DNA of 33,034 nt from Acidimicrobiaceae bacterium (GCA_030838045.1 JAUTXN010000196.1:1-33034); one strand, 5' to 3'; counted from the first letter of the stretch, positions 9,601-17,294 are shown. Made by a program: numbers and translations. The notes: generated by a model from the letters alone, not told the origin.

Positions 9601-12600
9601 CAGGCCCGCCACGCCGAGCGTCGGCTGGGCCACACGCGTGTCGGTGATGGCGGCCCGCTGGTGCTCCACGTCCTCTCGGCTGAAGGCGGCCGGGGGGAAC
9701 ATGACCGGCGCCAGGTCGCCGAGCCCCTCGAGGTGGCGGCGCAGGCGGGGGAAGGCGACGAACAGGTCGGCCAGCATGCCGGGCGACTGGCTGCCCTGGC
9801 CCGGGAAGAGGAACGCGACCTTGCCCGTCTCCTCGTTGCCGGCCGGGAAGACCCCGGCGGCGGCGGCGAAGGCGCGGGCAGGGCGGAGCTTGGCTGCCAG
9901 GTCGTCCAGGTCGCGGGCGACCAGTGTGAGCTGAACCGGGCCTCGGCCGCCGGCCATCGTCCAGGCCAGGTCGCGGAGGCGCCATGGGCGGCCTGCGTCG
10001 TCGTTGGCCGCCAGGAGCTGGGCCAGGTGGTCCATCTGCCGGGCTGCGGCCGCCTGCTCGGCGCCGCGGAACACGAACAGCTCGGCCGGCCATTGTTCGA
10101 GACCCTGTTCGGGCTCGGGGCCGCCGTCGTAGCCACCGAGGACGGCGTGGAAGTTGGTGCCCCCGAAGCCGAAGGCGCTGACGCCCGCGAAACGCTCGGC
10201 CGGCGGGGCGTTCCAGGGCCGGGCTTCGGTGTTGAAGAAGAAGGGGCTCTGCTCACGATCCCAGTAGCCGTTGGGCTGCTCGAGCTGGCCGGTCGGGGGG
10301 CGGACCCCGCTGTACAGCGCCCGGGCGACCTTGATGATTCCGGCCAGGCCGGCGGCGCACTTGGTGTGCCCGATCTGGGACTTGACCGAGCCCAGGGCGC
10401 ACGTGCCCGGTGCGGCGCCCGACTCGGCGAACACCTCGGTCAGTGTGGCCAGCTCGGTGCGGTCGCCGACGACGGTGCCGGTGCCGTGGGCTTCGACCAG
10501 TCCGACGTGGGCGGGGGAGACGCCGGCCATGCGGTACGCCCGTTGCAGCGCTCGGCGCTGCCCCTCGGGGCGGGGGGCGGTGAGACCCAGGCTGCGCCCG
10601 TCGCTCGACCCCGCGATGGCCTTGACGACGGCGTACACCCGGTCGCCGTCGCGCTCGGCGTCGGCCAGGCGCTTGAGCACCACGCACGCCACGCCTTCGC
10701 CCAACGCGATGCCGTCGGCTTGGGCGTCGAAGGTGCGGCAGCGGCCGCTCGGCGAGAGGGCGTGGACCGAGGCGAAGAGAAGAAAATCCTGCAGGCCGTT
10801 GTGCACGTCGGCGCCGCCGCAGAGGACCATGTCGCTCGTTTGGGCCCGCAGTTCCTTGCACGCCACGTCGAGCGCCGCCAGCGAGGAGGCGCAGGCCGCG
10901 TCGACGGTGTAGTTGGAGCCGCCCAGGTCGAGGCGGTTGGCGATGCGGCCCGCGATGACGTTGGAGAGCACGCCGGGGAACGAGTCCTCGTTGAGCGAAG
11001 GCAGGTGGTCGTCGAGCTCGGTGGAGAGGGGCCCGAGGTAGGACTGGTGCAGCGCTCGGAAGCCGTAGGCCCCGGCCAGGTCGGTGCCCGCTTCGGCGCC
11101 GAAGACGACCGAGGTGCGCTCCCGGTCGAACGGGCGGGACCGGTAGCCGGCGTCGGACAGGGCGCGGGCCGCCACTTCCAGGGCCAGTAGCTGGGACGGG
11201 TCGATGGAGGCGAGCGATGACGGCGGGACGCCGTAGGAGAGAGCGTCGAACGGCACGTCGGGGAGGAAGCCGCCCCACTTCGACGGTGTCTTGTGCCCGG
11301 CGCCGGTGGTGACGGCGGCGGGGTCGTAGTAGATGCTGGTGTCCCAACGATCGGCCGGGACCTCGGTGACGGCGTCAACTCCAGCCACGATGTTGGACCA
11401 GTACCGGTCGGTGTCGCCCGCCTCGGGGAAGACGCACGCCATCCCGACGATTGCGATCTCCAGCGGGTCGGCCTGCCCCTGGTGGGCTTCGGCGTCGTCG
11501 TCGGCGCCTGCGGTGGCGTCGAGGAACCTGGTGGCGCCGTCGCTCACCTGGCGGTGCAGTTGGCCGATGGTGGTGGTCGTGGTGCGGAGGGTCGCCACGT
11601 CGCCGATCATGACCATGCCCTGGCGGCGCTGGTCGTCCTCGCTGACCTCGACCAGGCCGGTGCGGCCTTCGCCTTCGGCGCGCTTGAGGCCTTTGCTGGC
11701 CAGGCGGAGCCGGCCCAAGTTGAGCTGCTCCAACTCGGCCCACATCTCCTGCTGGGTGGCGCCCTGGGCCTGGAGGGCCTCCTTGGTCTGACGGAAGGCC
11801 TGCACGTACTCGGTGTCGACGCAGCGGGTGGCATGGCCCGGCGAGGTCTCCAGGAGGACCGTTTCGTCGCACTCGATGGCGGCCGTTTGGAAGCCCGCGA
11901 CGATGGCGCCGCTGGCCACCGCCTCGTCGGTGAACAGGTAGGCCGTGCCCATGAGCACGCCGATCTTGGCGCCCCGGGCGGCGAGGGGACCCGCCATCGC
12001 CGCCACCATGGCGGCCGACCGCTCGTCGTGGATGCCGCCCGCGAAGAGGACGTGCAGTTCGTCTTCGTGGCCGAAGGCGAGGAGCCGCTCGATTTGCGAC
12101 TCCCAGAGGGCGAAGCTCGAGCGGGGGCCGACGTGGCCGCCGCATTCGCGGCCTTCGAAGACGAACTTGCGGGCGCCGTCGAGGAGGAACCGGTCGAGCA
12201 GGCCGGGTGAGGGGACGTGCAGGAAGGTGTCGATGCCCGCCGCCTCCAGCGGCGCCGCCTGGGACGGCCGCCCGCCCGCGATGAGGGCGCACGGGGGGCG
12301 GATGTCGTGCACGACCGCCAACTGGGTTTCGCGCAGTTCGGCGGGGACGAAGCCGAGGATGCCGACACCCCAGGTGCGACCCTCGAGGAGTGCCGAGGTC
12401 TCTTCGAGCAGGGTCCGGACCTCGTCGCCCCCCATGAGCGCCAGCGCCAGGAACGGGAGGCCGCCCGCCTCGGCGACGGCCAGGGCGAACGCCGCCCGGT
12501 CACTGACGCGGGTCATCGGTCCCTGGGCGACGGGGACGGTCAAGCCCCGGGCGGTCGCGAACGCCGAACCGGCGGCCAGGGGCCGGCTCGTCCGGGCAGC

Positions 12601-13512
12601 CGCGAGGTGATCGGTGATCGATTGGCGGATGGCGGCCACCACGGCGCCTGCGGTCGGATGGGCGTCTGCCAGGGGACGGGCGAAGGCTCCGTCCTGACCG
12701 ATGGGCAGGAGTTGATTGCGCAGGTCCCGCGCGCCCAGCCTCGGGGCGATGTCGCCGGGCGTTGAGGGAGGGGCGGGGCGGGTGGCGCCGTTGCCACCCT
12801 TTTCCCCGCCCTCCAATCCCTCATCTGCCACCGGTAGATCGGGTCGGGTGTACACCCGATGGCTGCCGATCACCGTGGTCTCGCTGCCGTCCATGGCACG
12901 GATGGCTGACTGAATTTCGGCCGGTAGGGCGGTTTCCTTTACCAGCGCCAACTGGGCGTCGAGGACGACGCCGGCCGCGCCCCCGGCAATGGCCGCCGCC
13001 GCGGTATGCAGGCCGATGCCTCCCGCGCACCAGACCGGAAGGTCGATGGTCGGGTCGGCCAGGAGTTGCTGCAGCAATACGTAGGCGGTGGTGTCACCGA
13101 TCGGGCCACCGGACTCGGAGCCCTTGGCGATGAGGCCGGAGGGAGGAGTAGCGGCGGCCGCTTCGGTGCGAGCTTGGGCGACACTTGTGACCTCGGCCAG
13201 GATGCGGCGACCGCTCAGAGCAGGGTCGGCGGCCGACCAGGGGGAACCGATGCCGAGGACGACCGTGTCGACCTCGACGGGGAGCTCGTCTGCGGTCAGC
13301 GGGCACCCGGCCGGGACCCGAACGCCGAACCCCGACCGGCCGCGGGACCAGCGGGCGGCATCGGCCAGCGCCGCCCGCGCGGCCGGACCGTCGTGCCCGA
13401 GCCCGAGGATGCCCAGCCCGCCAGCTCGCTCGACCGCCACCGCCATCTGGGCGTTGGGCTCCTCGAAGGGGGTGACTCCGAGGACGAGGTCGCGGCTGCG
13501 GAGCAGGTTCAT
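6637..13512 (-). CDS. Megasynthase NPD-NPD-KS-AT-ACP-pseudoKR-KR (PUFA-synthase-like)
   Basis: This 2291-aa protein opens with two FMN-type nitronate-monooxygenase/PfaD-like barrels. Copy 1 (about 1-225) has GSESGGP and CAGGIG. Copy 2 (about 310-610) has GRECGGH with His460, and FAGGIH. A ketosynthase follows at 682-1125 (Cys874, His1009, His1049). The acyltransferase at about 1230-1520 has FPGQGSQ, Ser1324, Arg1349 and a CAFH motif that suggests malonyl units. A Thr/Pro linker (1675-1690) leads to one ACP (Ser1728 in DSIKRTEILG, typical of PfaA carriers). A degenerate Rossmann domain lies at about 1820-1990. The active ketoreductase at about 2015-2290 has TGGARGIT, Ser2193, Tyr2206 and Asn2210. 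It is the first gene of the operon. PfaA normally has several tandem ACPs and a separate PfaD; here there is one ACP and a fused ER-like pair. Product unknown. Confidence 0.93.
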   Translation of the reverse strand: MNLLRSRDLVLGVTPFEEPNAQMAVAVERAGGLGILGLGHDGPAARAALADAARWSRGRSGFGVRVPAGCPLTADELPVEVDTVVLGIGSPWSAADPALSGRRILAEVTSVAQARTEAAAATPPSGLIAKGSESGGPIGDTTAYVLLQQLLADPTIDLPVWCAGGIGLHTAAAAIAGGAAGVVLDAQLALVKETALPAEIQSAIRAMDGSETTVIGSHRVYTRPDLPVADEGLEGGEKGGNGATRPAPPSTPGDIAPRLGARDLRNQLLPIGQDGAFARPLADAHPTAGAVVAAIRQSITDHLAAARTSRPLAAGSAFATARGLTVPVAQGPMTRVSDRAAFALAVAEAGGLPFLALALMGGDEVRTLLEETSALLEGRTWGVGILGFVPAELRETQLAVVHDIRPPCALIAGGRPSQAAPLEAAGIDTFLHVPSPGLLDRFLLDGARKFVFEGRECGGHVGPRSSFALWESQIERLLAFGHEDELHVLFAGGIHDERSAAMVAAMAGPLAARGAKIGVLMGTAYLFTDEAVASGAIVAGFQTAAIECDETVLLETSPGHATRCVDTEYVQAFRQTKEALQAQGATQQEMWAELEQLNLGRLRLASKGLKRAEGEGRTGLVEVSEDDQRRQGMVMIGDVATLRTTTTTIGQLHRQVSDGATRFLDATAGADDDAEAHQGQADPLEIAIVGMACVFPEAGDTDRYWSNIVAGVDAVTEVPADRWDTSIYYDPAAVTTGAGHKTPSKWGGFLPDVPFDALSYGVPPSSLASIDPSQLLALEVAARALSDAGYRSRPFDRERTSVVFGAEAGTDLAGAYGFRALHQSYLGPLSTELDDHLPSLNEDSFPGVLSNVIAGRIANRLDLGGSNYTVDAACASSLAALDVACKELRAQTSDMVLCGGADVHNGLQDFLLFASVHALSPSGRCRTFDAQADGIALGEGVACVVLKRLADAERDGDRVYAVVKAIAGSSDGRSLGLTAPRPEGQRRALQRAYRMAGVSPAHVGLVEAHGTGTVVGDRTELATLTEVFAESGAAPGTCALGSVKSQIGHTKCAAGLAGIIKVARALYSGVRPPTGQLEQPNGYWDREQSPFFFNTEARPWNAPPAERFAGVSAFGFGGTNFHAVLGGYDGGPEPEQGLEQWPAELFVFRGAEQAAAARQMDHLAQLLAANDDAGRPWRLRDLAWTMAGGRGPVQLTLVARDLDDLAAKLRPARAFAAAAGVFPAGNEETGKVAFLFPGQGSQSPGMLADLFVAFPRLRRHLEGLGDLAPVMFPPAAFSREDVEHQRAAITDTRVAQPTLGVAGLAMHELLGTFGVRPDLAGGHSYGELVALAAAGALDGEELVAISTARAEAILAAMGDDPGTMAAVSATAGAVQEALIPGDGVRIANHNAPDQVVISGPTAAVDAAVARLAEQGLSAKRIPVACAFHSTLVAGAAMTLRAELATRTVRTPAIPVWSNTTAEPYPAGPDAVRDTLAGQVAEPVRFVDQVEAMYAAGARVFVESGPSRVLTNLVDKILAGRPHLAVACDIAGEPGLPRLLLALAQLAAAGVAVDTEALFRGRQVNIVSLSDIPRRPGWLVNGHLVRTADGTPLPGGLQPMTAVPQIAPVATMPAAAPADRDVAVLEFLRSSRELVAAQRDVLLGYLGSGGDPAVAANAVAPRAAAVVATSTVTAVTPTPTPTPAPAPGGPLTRAGILEAVLAIVSHRTGYPSDMLDADLDLEADLSIDSIKRTEILGELAERVGLGGADGGSIDEATVEQLARLKTLNAIADWIVAHAGEKPETKAVAPVEPVVNTDTSRQLVVLEELETLTDPGEDSDLLAGKRYVIVDGGLGIGLELSELLEHRGADVVILDSEQSESGHDESLAVLDGAHALVHLTALEPDHAAILPGAFSVLREAAERGVARLVVATGDGGRFGFDDADASDAGLGLGGLVRTMRAEYPDLVSQVVDVDPKQRAGAVASALLAELTAAQPPVMVGYARGARWTRRVTPVALRQARNASALDIAAASAALDLGPDSVVLLTGGARGITSKVAIELARATGCHIELIGRTQAPTGDEDPATALAGDAPAIRRALIESGSRIPGQVEVATARLLATREIRASLTQLAKTAASARYHVVDVRDGDAVQSVIGDIYARHGRLDGVIHGAGVLEDKRMSDKGVESFERVFRTKVDGARHLVSALRPDLGFLVLFASVAGVFGNRGQADYAAANDAMDSLARIWARQFRGRVVAVDWGPWAGAGMVSAELEREYTRRGVGLIGVDDGVACLLRELAFGPRDVSQVVYMRDAIARG

Positions 13513-13551
13513 GAAGGTCTGGCCCCTTTGGTCGAGGAAAGTGACACGGAC

Positions 13552-13580
13552 GAGCTACCTACCGAGTCGCTCACCGACAA
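13552..13580 (-). promoter_or_regulatory. Candidate promoter of the megasynthase operon
   Basis: On the minus strand TTGTCG (13580-13575) is followed after exactly 17 bases by TAGCTC (13557-13552). The leader to the ATG at 13512 would be about 35 bases and contains AAAGGGG. The -35 and -10 matches are partial, so this is a candidate only. Confidence 0.35.
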
Positions 13581-13648
13581 CCGTCAGTCGGTCCTATGTC
13601 CTCCAGTGATATCGGACCTCCCCTCGGGAAGGTTGAGGGTGAACTGAC

Positions 13649-13701
13649 CGAATTAGGGCGTTTCGCCGCTTTCTTAGCTTCCATTTAGGTACGAATTAGG
13701 G
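13649..13701. repeat. Direct repeat of CGAATTAGGG upstream of the megasynthase operon
   Basis: CGAATTAGGG occurs at 13649-13658 and again at 13692-13701, 43 bases apart (about four helical turns). A third partial copy, TTTAGG, lies at 13684-13689. The area is unusually AT-rich for this window and lies roughly 70-120 bases upstream of the candidate operon promoter, so it may be a regulator-binding region. Between 13513 and 13754 I see nothing else except the candidate promoter and a small hairpin. Confidence 0.5.
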
Positions 13702-13716
13702 GAAGCGACGGGGTCC

Positions 13717-13734
13717 GATTACCGGGGGGTAACC
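13717..13734 (-). terminator. Small hairpin after the LysE-family gene
   Basis: GATTACC and GGTAACC pair (six Watson-Crick pairs plus one wobble) around a four-G loop, about 20 bases past the stop of the LysE-family gene. There is no U-tract on the transcript side, so its role as a terminator is uncertain. Confidence 0.3.
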
Positions 13735-13754
13735 AGGGGCGATTTTTTCGGTGA

Positions 13755-14396
13755 TCAGCGCTTGCGGCCGGATGCCGCCACGTCGATGCCCAGGCCGATC
13801 ATGACCAGGCCCCCGGCCCCGCCGAGCAGTCGCAGCCGGCGGGGCGACCGGGCGAACCACTCCCTGGCAGCGCCCGCGGCCATACCCCAGGTGCTGTCGC
13901 ACACCAAGGCGATGAGCACGAAGACGAGACCGAACAGGAGGAACTGGGCCGGGACCTGCCCCCGTGACCGGTTGACGAACTCGGGCAGGATGGCGGTCAG
14001 GAACACCATCGTCTTGGGGTTGGTCAGGCCCACGACGAACCCCTGGCGCATGACTCGGGCCGACGATCTCGGTGTGGTCGCGGCCGCGTTGAGGGCGGCG
14101 GTGAGGCGGGTCCGGTCGCGGATGGTGTGGATGCCGAGGTAGACGAGGTAGCCGGCACCGGCCAGTTTCAGGGCCGAGAAGACCAGGACCGACCGCTGCA
14201 CGACGACGCCGACACCGAGGGCGATGGCCATCACCTGCACGTAGAAGCCGGCCGAGTTGCCGACGACCGTCGCCAGTGCCGCTTTGCGGCCCCAGGCCAC
14301 GGCGCGGCTGATGACGAACAGCACGCTCGGGCCGGGGATGATGATCAGGACGAACGACGTGACGACGAAGGCCAGCAGCCGACTGGTGTCGATCAC
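13755..14396 (-). CDS. LysE/RhtB-family amino-acid or metabolite exporter
   Basis: The 213-aa product has the family's N-terminal signature: a hydrophobic first helix, then IIIPGPSVL, then FVISRAVAWG. Five to six hydrophobic segments and the conserved GLTNPKTMVFL segment follow in mid-protein. The family exports basic or neutral amino acids such as lysine, threonine or homoserine through the cytoplasmic membrane. The frame can be read 44 codons further upstream, but that stretch is Arg/Pro-rich and runs into the 36-bp palindrome. The GTG at 14396 is chosen because TACCGT lies 8 bases before it and the membrane domain begins right after. The substrate cannot be inferred from the neighbours. 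Confidence 0.88.
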   Translation of the reverse strand: MIDTSRLLAFVVTSFVLIIIPGPSVLFVISRAVAWGRKAALATVVGNSAGFYVQVMAIALGVGVVVQRSVLVFSALKLAGAGYLVYLGIHTIRDRTRLTAALNAAATTPRSSARVMRQGFVVGLTNPKTMVFLTAILPEFVNRSRGQVPAQFLLFGLVFVLIALVCDSTWGMAAGAAREWFARSPRRLRLLGGAGGLVMIGLGIDVAASGRKR

Positions 14397-14404
14397 GGTG
14401 GGCA

Positions 14405-14410
14405 ACGGTA
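14405..14410 (-). promoter_or_regulatory. Candidate -10 hexamer TACCGT of the LysE-family gene (leaderless)
   Basis: TACCGT fits TANNNT and ends 8 bases before the GTG at 14396. There is no Shine-Dalgarno sequence, so transcription may begin at or next to the start codon. Confidence 0.45.
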
Positions 14411-14483
14411 GGGCGTGGCCGGGCGCGTGTCCCGTGATTTTCGATCGGGGTGGCCGCCGCCAGGCGCGGCGATGCGTCGGCGC

Positions 14484-14533
14484 TAGGCCTGCTGAATTTC
14501 CGGTGTGTACACACCGGAAATTCAGCACGCCTA
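14484..14533. repeat. 36-bp perfect palindrome (50-bp near-perfect) with GTGTACAC core
   Basis: Positions 14491-14526 form a perfect 18+18 palindrome. Its left half starts GCTGAATTTCCGG and the core GTGTACAC is at 14505-14512. Pairing continues outward to 14484-14533 with one mismatch. It lies between the stop of the htrA-like gene and the start of the LysE-family gene, both on the minus strand. As RNA it would form a very stable hairpin and could terminate htrA transcription. Its length, core and the CCG/CGG at positions 10-12 and 25-27 match the three palindromes around larC, although its outer arms differ. Confidence 0.9.
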
Positions 14534-14581
14534 AGCATGGGGGTCGCCGGTGGGCTGCGCCGGTGCCGCTGCGCCGGTGGG

Positions 14582-16234
14582 CTAGGCCGCCGGGCCGGTG
14601 GTCAAAGTCACGGAGACGGAATGCTTCTTTCCCGACGAGTCGGTCCAGCCGACCGTCACCTTGTCGCCGGGCCGGTGCTGTTGCATGACGGTCGTGAGCG
14701 CTGCGGGCGAATCGACCGCCTGGCCGCCGACGGAGGTGATCACGTCACCGGCTACCAGGCCCGCCTTCTCGGCCGGCGACCCGGCGAAGACTCGCGCCAC
14801 CGGCGCTCCCACCGTGGCCGGAGCGTCGGTGGCGATCGACACCCCGATGAAGGCCGGCAGCCCGATCTGGATGGTGGCGCTCGCCTGCCCGGCGGCGATC
14901 TGTTTGGCGATCGACACCGCCTTGGTGATGGGGATGGCGAACCCCACGCTGGACTGCGCCTCGACCCGGTTGGAAGCCGAGGCGGCGGTGTTCATGCCCA
15001 CGACCTGGCTGGACGCGTTGATCAGCGGGCCCCCGGAGTCACCTGGCTGCAACGGGGCGTTTATCTCGATGAGACCGAAGAGTTGCTCGCTGTTACCCCC
15101 GCCCACGTCGCTGGCGGTCACCGACTGGTCGAGCGCCTCGACCGTTCCCGTCACGACACTCGGTTGGCCGCCGACGCCGCCCGCGTTGCCGACCGCAACG
15201 ATCGGGTCGCCGGTCGCCAACTTGCTCGGGTCGCCGGCGGTGAAGGGCTTCAGGTCGGTGGCGCCCTCCAGTTTGATGAGGGCCACGTCCTCCGTGGGGT
15301 CGGTGCCCAGCACCTTGACGGTGTAGGTCTTGCCCCCGACAACCGTGGCGGTCAGGCTGGTCGCCCCGGCGATGACGTGGTTGTTGGTCAGGACCTGCCC
15401 GTCGCTGGTCAGCACCATGCCCGTGCCCGCAGCCGCGGCCCGCTGGTAGCCGAGCTTGGCGTTGATGTCGACGACCGACGGATTGATCGCGGTGGCGATG
15501 GCCTGGGCCTGGTCGGCGGGGAGGCCGCCCGCCGAGGAGGCGACACCGCCGTTGCCGTTGGCGTTGCCCGACGGTGGGGCTGGGAAGAAGGTGGGTACCC
15601 GGTGGACCGTCGTGTGGCGGGTGACGAGCTGGCCGCCGATGGTGAGCCCGATCAGGGCCGCGACCAGGATCGCGACGAGGACGACGGTGAGGGGCCGGGT
15701 GTGGCTCGGCGGGCGCGGTGGTGGGCCCCAGCCGGGTTGCGGTGCCGGACTCCACGAGCCGTAGCCGGGGGGCGGTGGCGGTTGCCAGCCGCCCGACCAG
15801 CCGGGCGGGTTCCCGTAACCGGGGTAGCTGGGCCGCCCGGCGTAGGGGGGCCCGCCGCCGTAGGCCGGGGGTTCGGAGTAGCCGGAGAGGTCGGCGTAGC
15901 TGGGCGACCCCGAACCCGGGTAGGACGGCGACCCGGGATAGGGCGGGGATCCGGGGTAGGGCGGGGACCCGGGATAGGGCGGGGACCCGGGATAGGAGGC
16001 CGCGGCTTGCGGATAGGGGTAGCGGAACGGGGTCGTCGGGGGCCACGGAGGGGGGCTTGGATCGGCGCCGCTCACCTCCCCCGGGAATGGCTGGCCGTAG
16101 CCCGGCGATGACCAAGGAGCCGGAGCGCCCTCTTGACGGTCCTGACCCTCTTGACTCTCTGGACCATCGTCTCGGCGATGAGCCGCCCGGTGCCAGGGGG
16201 CGGGCGGGGCCTGCTCTTCATCGTGCTCGCTCAT
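14582..16234 (-). CDS. HtrA/DegP-like membrane-anchored serine protease with PDZ domain
   Basis: This 550-aa protein starts with a cytoplasmic Pro/Tyr/Gly-rich region (about 1-180) that contains YPGSPP repeats. One transmembrane helix follows at about 183-202, then an extracytoplasmic trypsin-like domain with the complete triad: His286 (TNNHV), Asp316 (TEDVAL) and Ser400 (PGDSGGP). A PDZ domain lies at about 465-547. Such proteins handle misfolded envelope proteins. The ATG at 16234 is chosen because GGTAGGAG lies 8 bases before it; a GTG three codons earlier has no such site. The Pro-rich tail resembles those of actinobacterial HtrA-like proteases. The gene stands alone; its partner proteins are not visible. 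Confidence 0.94.
   Translation of the reverse strand: MSEHDEEQAPPAPWHRAAHRRDDGPESQEGQDRQEGAPAPWSSPGYGQPFPGEVSGADPSPPPWPPTTPFRYPYPQAAASYPGSPPYPGSPPYPGSPPYPGSPSYPGSGSPSYADLSGYSEPPAYGGGPPYAGRPSYPGYGNPPGWSGGWQPPPPPGYGSWSPAPQPGWGPPPRPPSHTRPLTVVLVAILVAALIGLTIGGQLVTRHTTVHRVPTFFPAPPSGNANGNGGVASSAGGLPADQAQAIATAINPSVVDINAKLGYQRAAAAGTGMVLTSDGQVLTNNHVIAGATSLTATVVGGKTYTVKVLGTDPTEDVALIKLEGATDLKPFTAGDPSKLATGDPIVAVGNAGGVGGQPSVVTGTVEALDQSVTASDVGGGNSEQLFGLIEINAPLQPGDSGGPLINASSQVVGMNTAASASNRVEAQSSVGFAIPITKAVSIAKQIAAGQASATIQIGLPAFIGVSIATDAPATVGAPVARVFAGSPAEKAGLVAGDVITSVGGQAVDSPAALTTVMQQHRPGDKVTVGWTDSSGKKHSVSVTLTTGPAA
15914..16003 (-). repeat. 18-bp in-frame tandem repeat encoding YPGSPP
   Basis: Four near-identical 18-base units start at 15932, 15950, 15968 and 15986 (plus-strand form CCCGGGATAGGGCGGGGA), with a diverged copy just before them. 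They encode the Tyr-Pro-Gly-Ser-Pro repeats of the protease's cytoplasmic tail. Copy number is likely to vary between strains. Confidence 0.85.
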
Positions 16235-16289
16235 TGCCGCCACTCCTACCCAGGCGCAACCACCTCACGCCAGTTAACCGCACCCCACT

Positions 16290-16311
16290 GGCAAACCTCT
16301 GAGGCAAACCT
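16290..16311 (-). repeat. 9-bp direct repeat upstream of the htrA-like gene
   Basis: GGCAAACCT occurs at 16290-16298 and 16303-16311, 13 bases apart, in the 126-base gap upstream of the protease start. It may be a regulator site; no clear promoter hexamers were recognised around it. Confidence 0.4.
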
Positions 16312-16360
16312 GTGAGCCAGCTAAGACTTCCGGTGCTGCCGAAAGGCCGCGGCGGCCCGA

Positions 16361-16744
16361 TCAGTCCAGGTACATCTTCAACACGATCTCCAACGCGTCC
16401 TCGGGGAGTCCCGCCGCTTCCCCCGAGGCGAAGGTGGCGGGCTCGTAGTCCTCGGTGGCGTAGTTGTAGATGGTGAAGCTCCAACGGTCGGGATTGCCGA
16501 AATAGCGCAGGCGGAGGAGGTGGACGGGCGACGCCGCCAGGCGGTCCCGGTACTGCTCACGGGTTTCGTCCGAGCCCTCGGACGACCAGCCCTCAGGTGA
16601 CGGCCCGGGGTCCCGGAACAGGTCCACGTAGCAAACCGGGCCCCGGAACCACACGCCGAGGTCCCGGAACCGCCCCGGGAAGCGTTCGTGGGCGAACTGC
16701 CGCAGTCGCTCCTCGATCCGGCGGCCGATGGCGTCGGAAATCAT
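16361..16744 (-). CDS. Conserved-looking protein of unknown function
   Basis: A 127-aa soluble protein that I do not recognise. It begins with a charged amphipathic helix (IGRRIEERLRQFAHERF), then a beta-like stretch (WFRGPVCYVDLFRDP). A central segment contains LLRLRYFGNPDRWSF, followed by YNYATEDYEP and an acidic end (LPEDALEIVLKMYLD). It has no signal peptide or transmembrane helix. The ATG at 16744 has AAGGTG five bases upstream; a start 12 codons earlier at 16780 is possible. It lies on the same strand and 97 bases downstream of the DUF6855-like gene, so the two could be co-transcribed. Codon use looks like that of its neighbours. Confidence 0.72.
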   Translation of the reverse strand: MISDAIGRRIEERLRQFAHERFPGRFRDLGVWFRGPVCYVDLFRDPGPSPEGWSSEGSDETREQYRDRLAASPVHLLRLRYFGNPDRWSFTIYNYATEDYEPATFASGEAAGLPEDALEIVLKMYLD

Positions 16745-16841
16745 CGCACCACCTTGGTGCGCGTCGTAGAGGTACGGCATGGCCCCTAGTTTCGAGCCCC
16801 GCGGCGTCAGGGTGGTGGACCCTCCGACCCGCTTGATGCCG

Positions 16842-17261
16842 TCAGAGGGCCCGCATCCGGTTGTTCCGAGCGTTGTGCTCCACCTCGGCGAGGTCCAGGG
16901 CCTCTAGGACCGGCGGCAGATAGTTGCCGAAGCGACCCCGGTACCCCTTCCTGATCCCGTACCAGCCCCCGATGGGGTTTTCGGGGGAGCGGCCCCAGGC
17001 TTCCACCGAGCCCTCGGTGGCCGGCTTCTGCTCGTCGGCGTTGCCCAGCGCGACCCAGTCGCCGCGGGCCTTGAGCATCCCGTACAGATCGGCGATCGCA
17101 CTCAGGTGGTAGCGCAGCTCGGTCTTGCCCACCAGCACGACGACCGCCGGGGGGTCGAGAGATCCATCCCGGTAAGCCTGGAACTCGGATTGGCCACTCG
17201 GGGTCTTGAGCGTCCACGGGTCTTCCTTGGTCCCCTGTCCCACGACCTGCTCTGCGCCCAT
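16842..17261 (-). CDS. DUF6855-like conserved protein
   Basis: A 139-aa soluble protein with the conserved run I associate with DUF6855-type proteins: GTKEDPW near the N-terminus, SEFQAYRD, LRYHLSAI, GDWVALG, VEAWGRS, NPIGGWYG, GYRGRFGNYLPP, and a C-terminal NNRMRAL. No catalytic function is known to me. The ATG at 17261 is preferred because AAGGAGG lies five bases upstream, a strong ribosome site; an ATG at 17282 is seven codons earlier. The gene is divergent from the double-ACT gene. The family name is from memory. Confidence 0.85.
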   Translation of the reverse strand: MGAEQVVGQGTKEDPWTLKTPSGQSEFQAYRDGSLDPPAVVVLVGKTELRYHLSAIADLYGMLKARGDWVALGNADEQKPATEGSVEAWGRSPENPIGGWYGIRKGYRGRFGNYLPPVLEALDLAEVEHNARNNRMRAL

Positions 17262-17294
17262 CACGCCCTCCTTCGCCGCCATACGAGTCCCGCT

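Noticed and set aside
6985-11190. 1401-codon open frame on the plus strand opposite the large megasynthase
   Set aside because: Same compositional shadow; the real protein is on the minus strand with intact catalytic motifs.
12844-12859. 16-bp palindrome TCGGGTGTACACCCGA, containing the same GTGTACAC core
   Set aside because: It lies inside the large megasynthase coding region. The symmetry does not extend to the 36-bp architecture, so it is probably chance.
14397-14528. 44-codon N-terminal extension of the LysE-family protein
   Set aside because: It is Arg/Pro-rich, overlaps the 36-bp palindrome and precedes the conserved first helix; a leaderless start at 14396 fits better.
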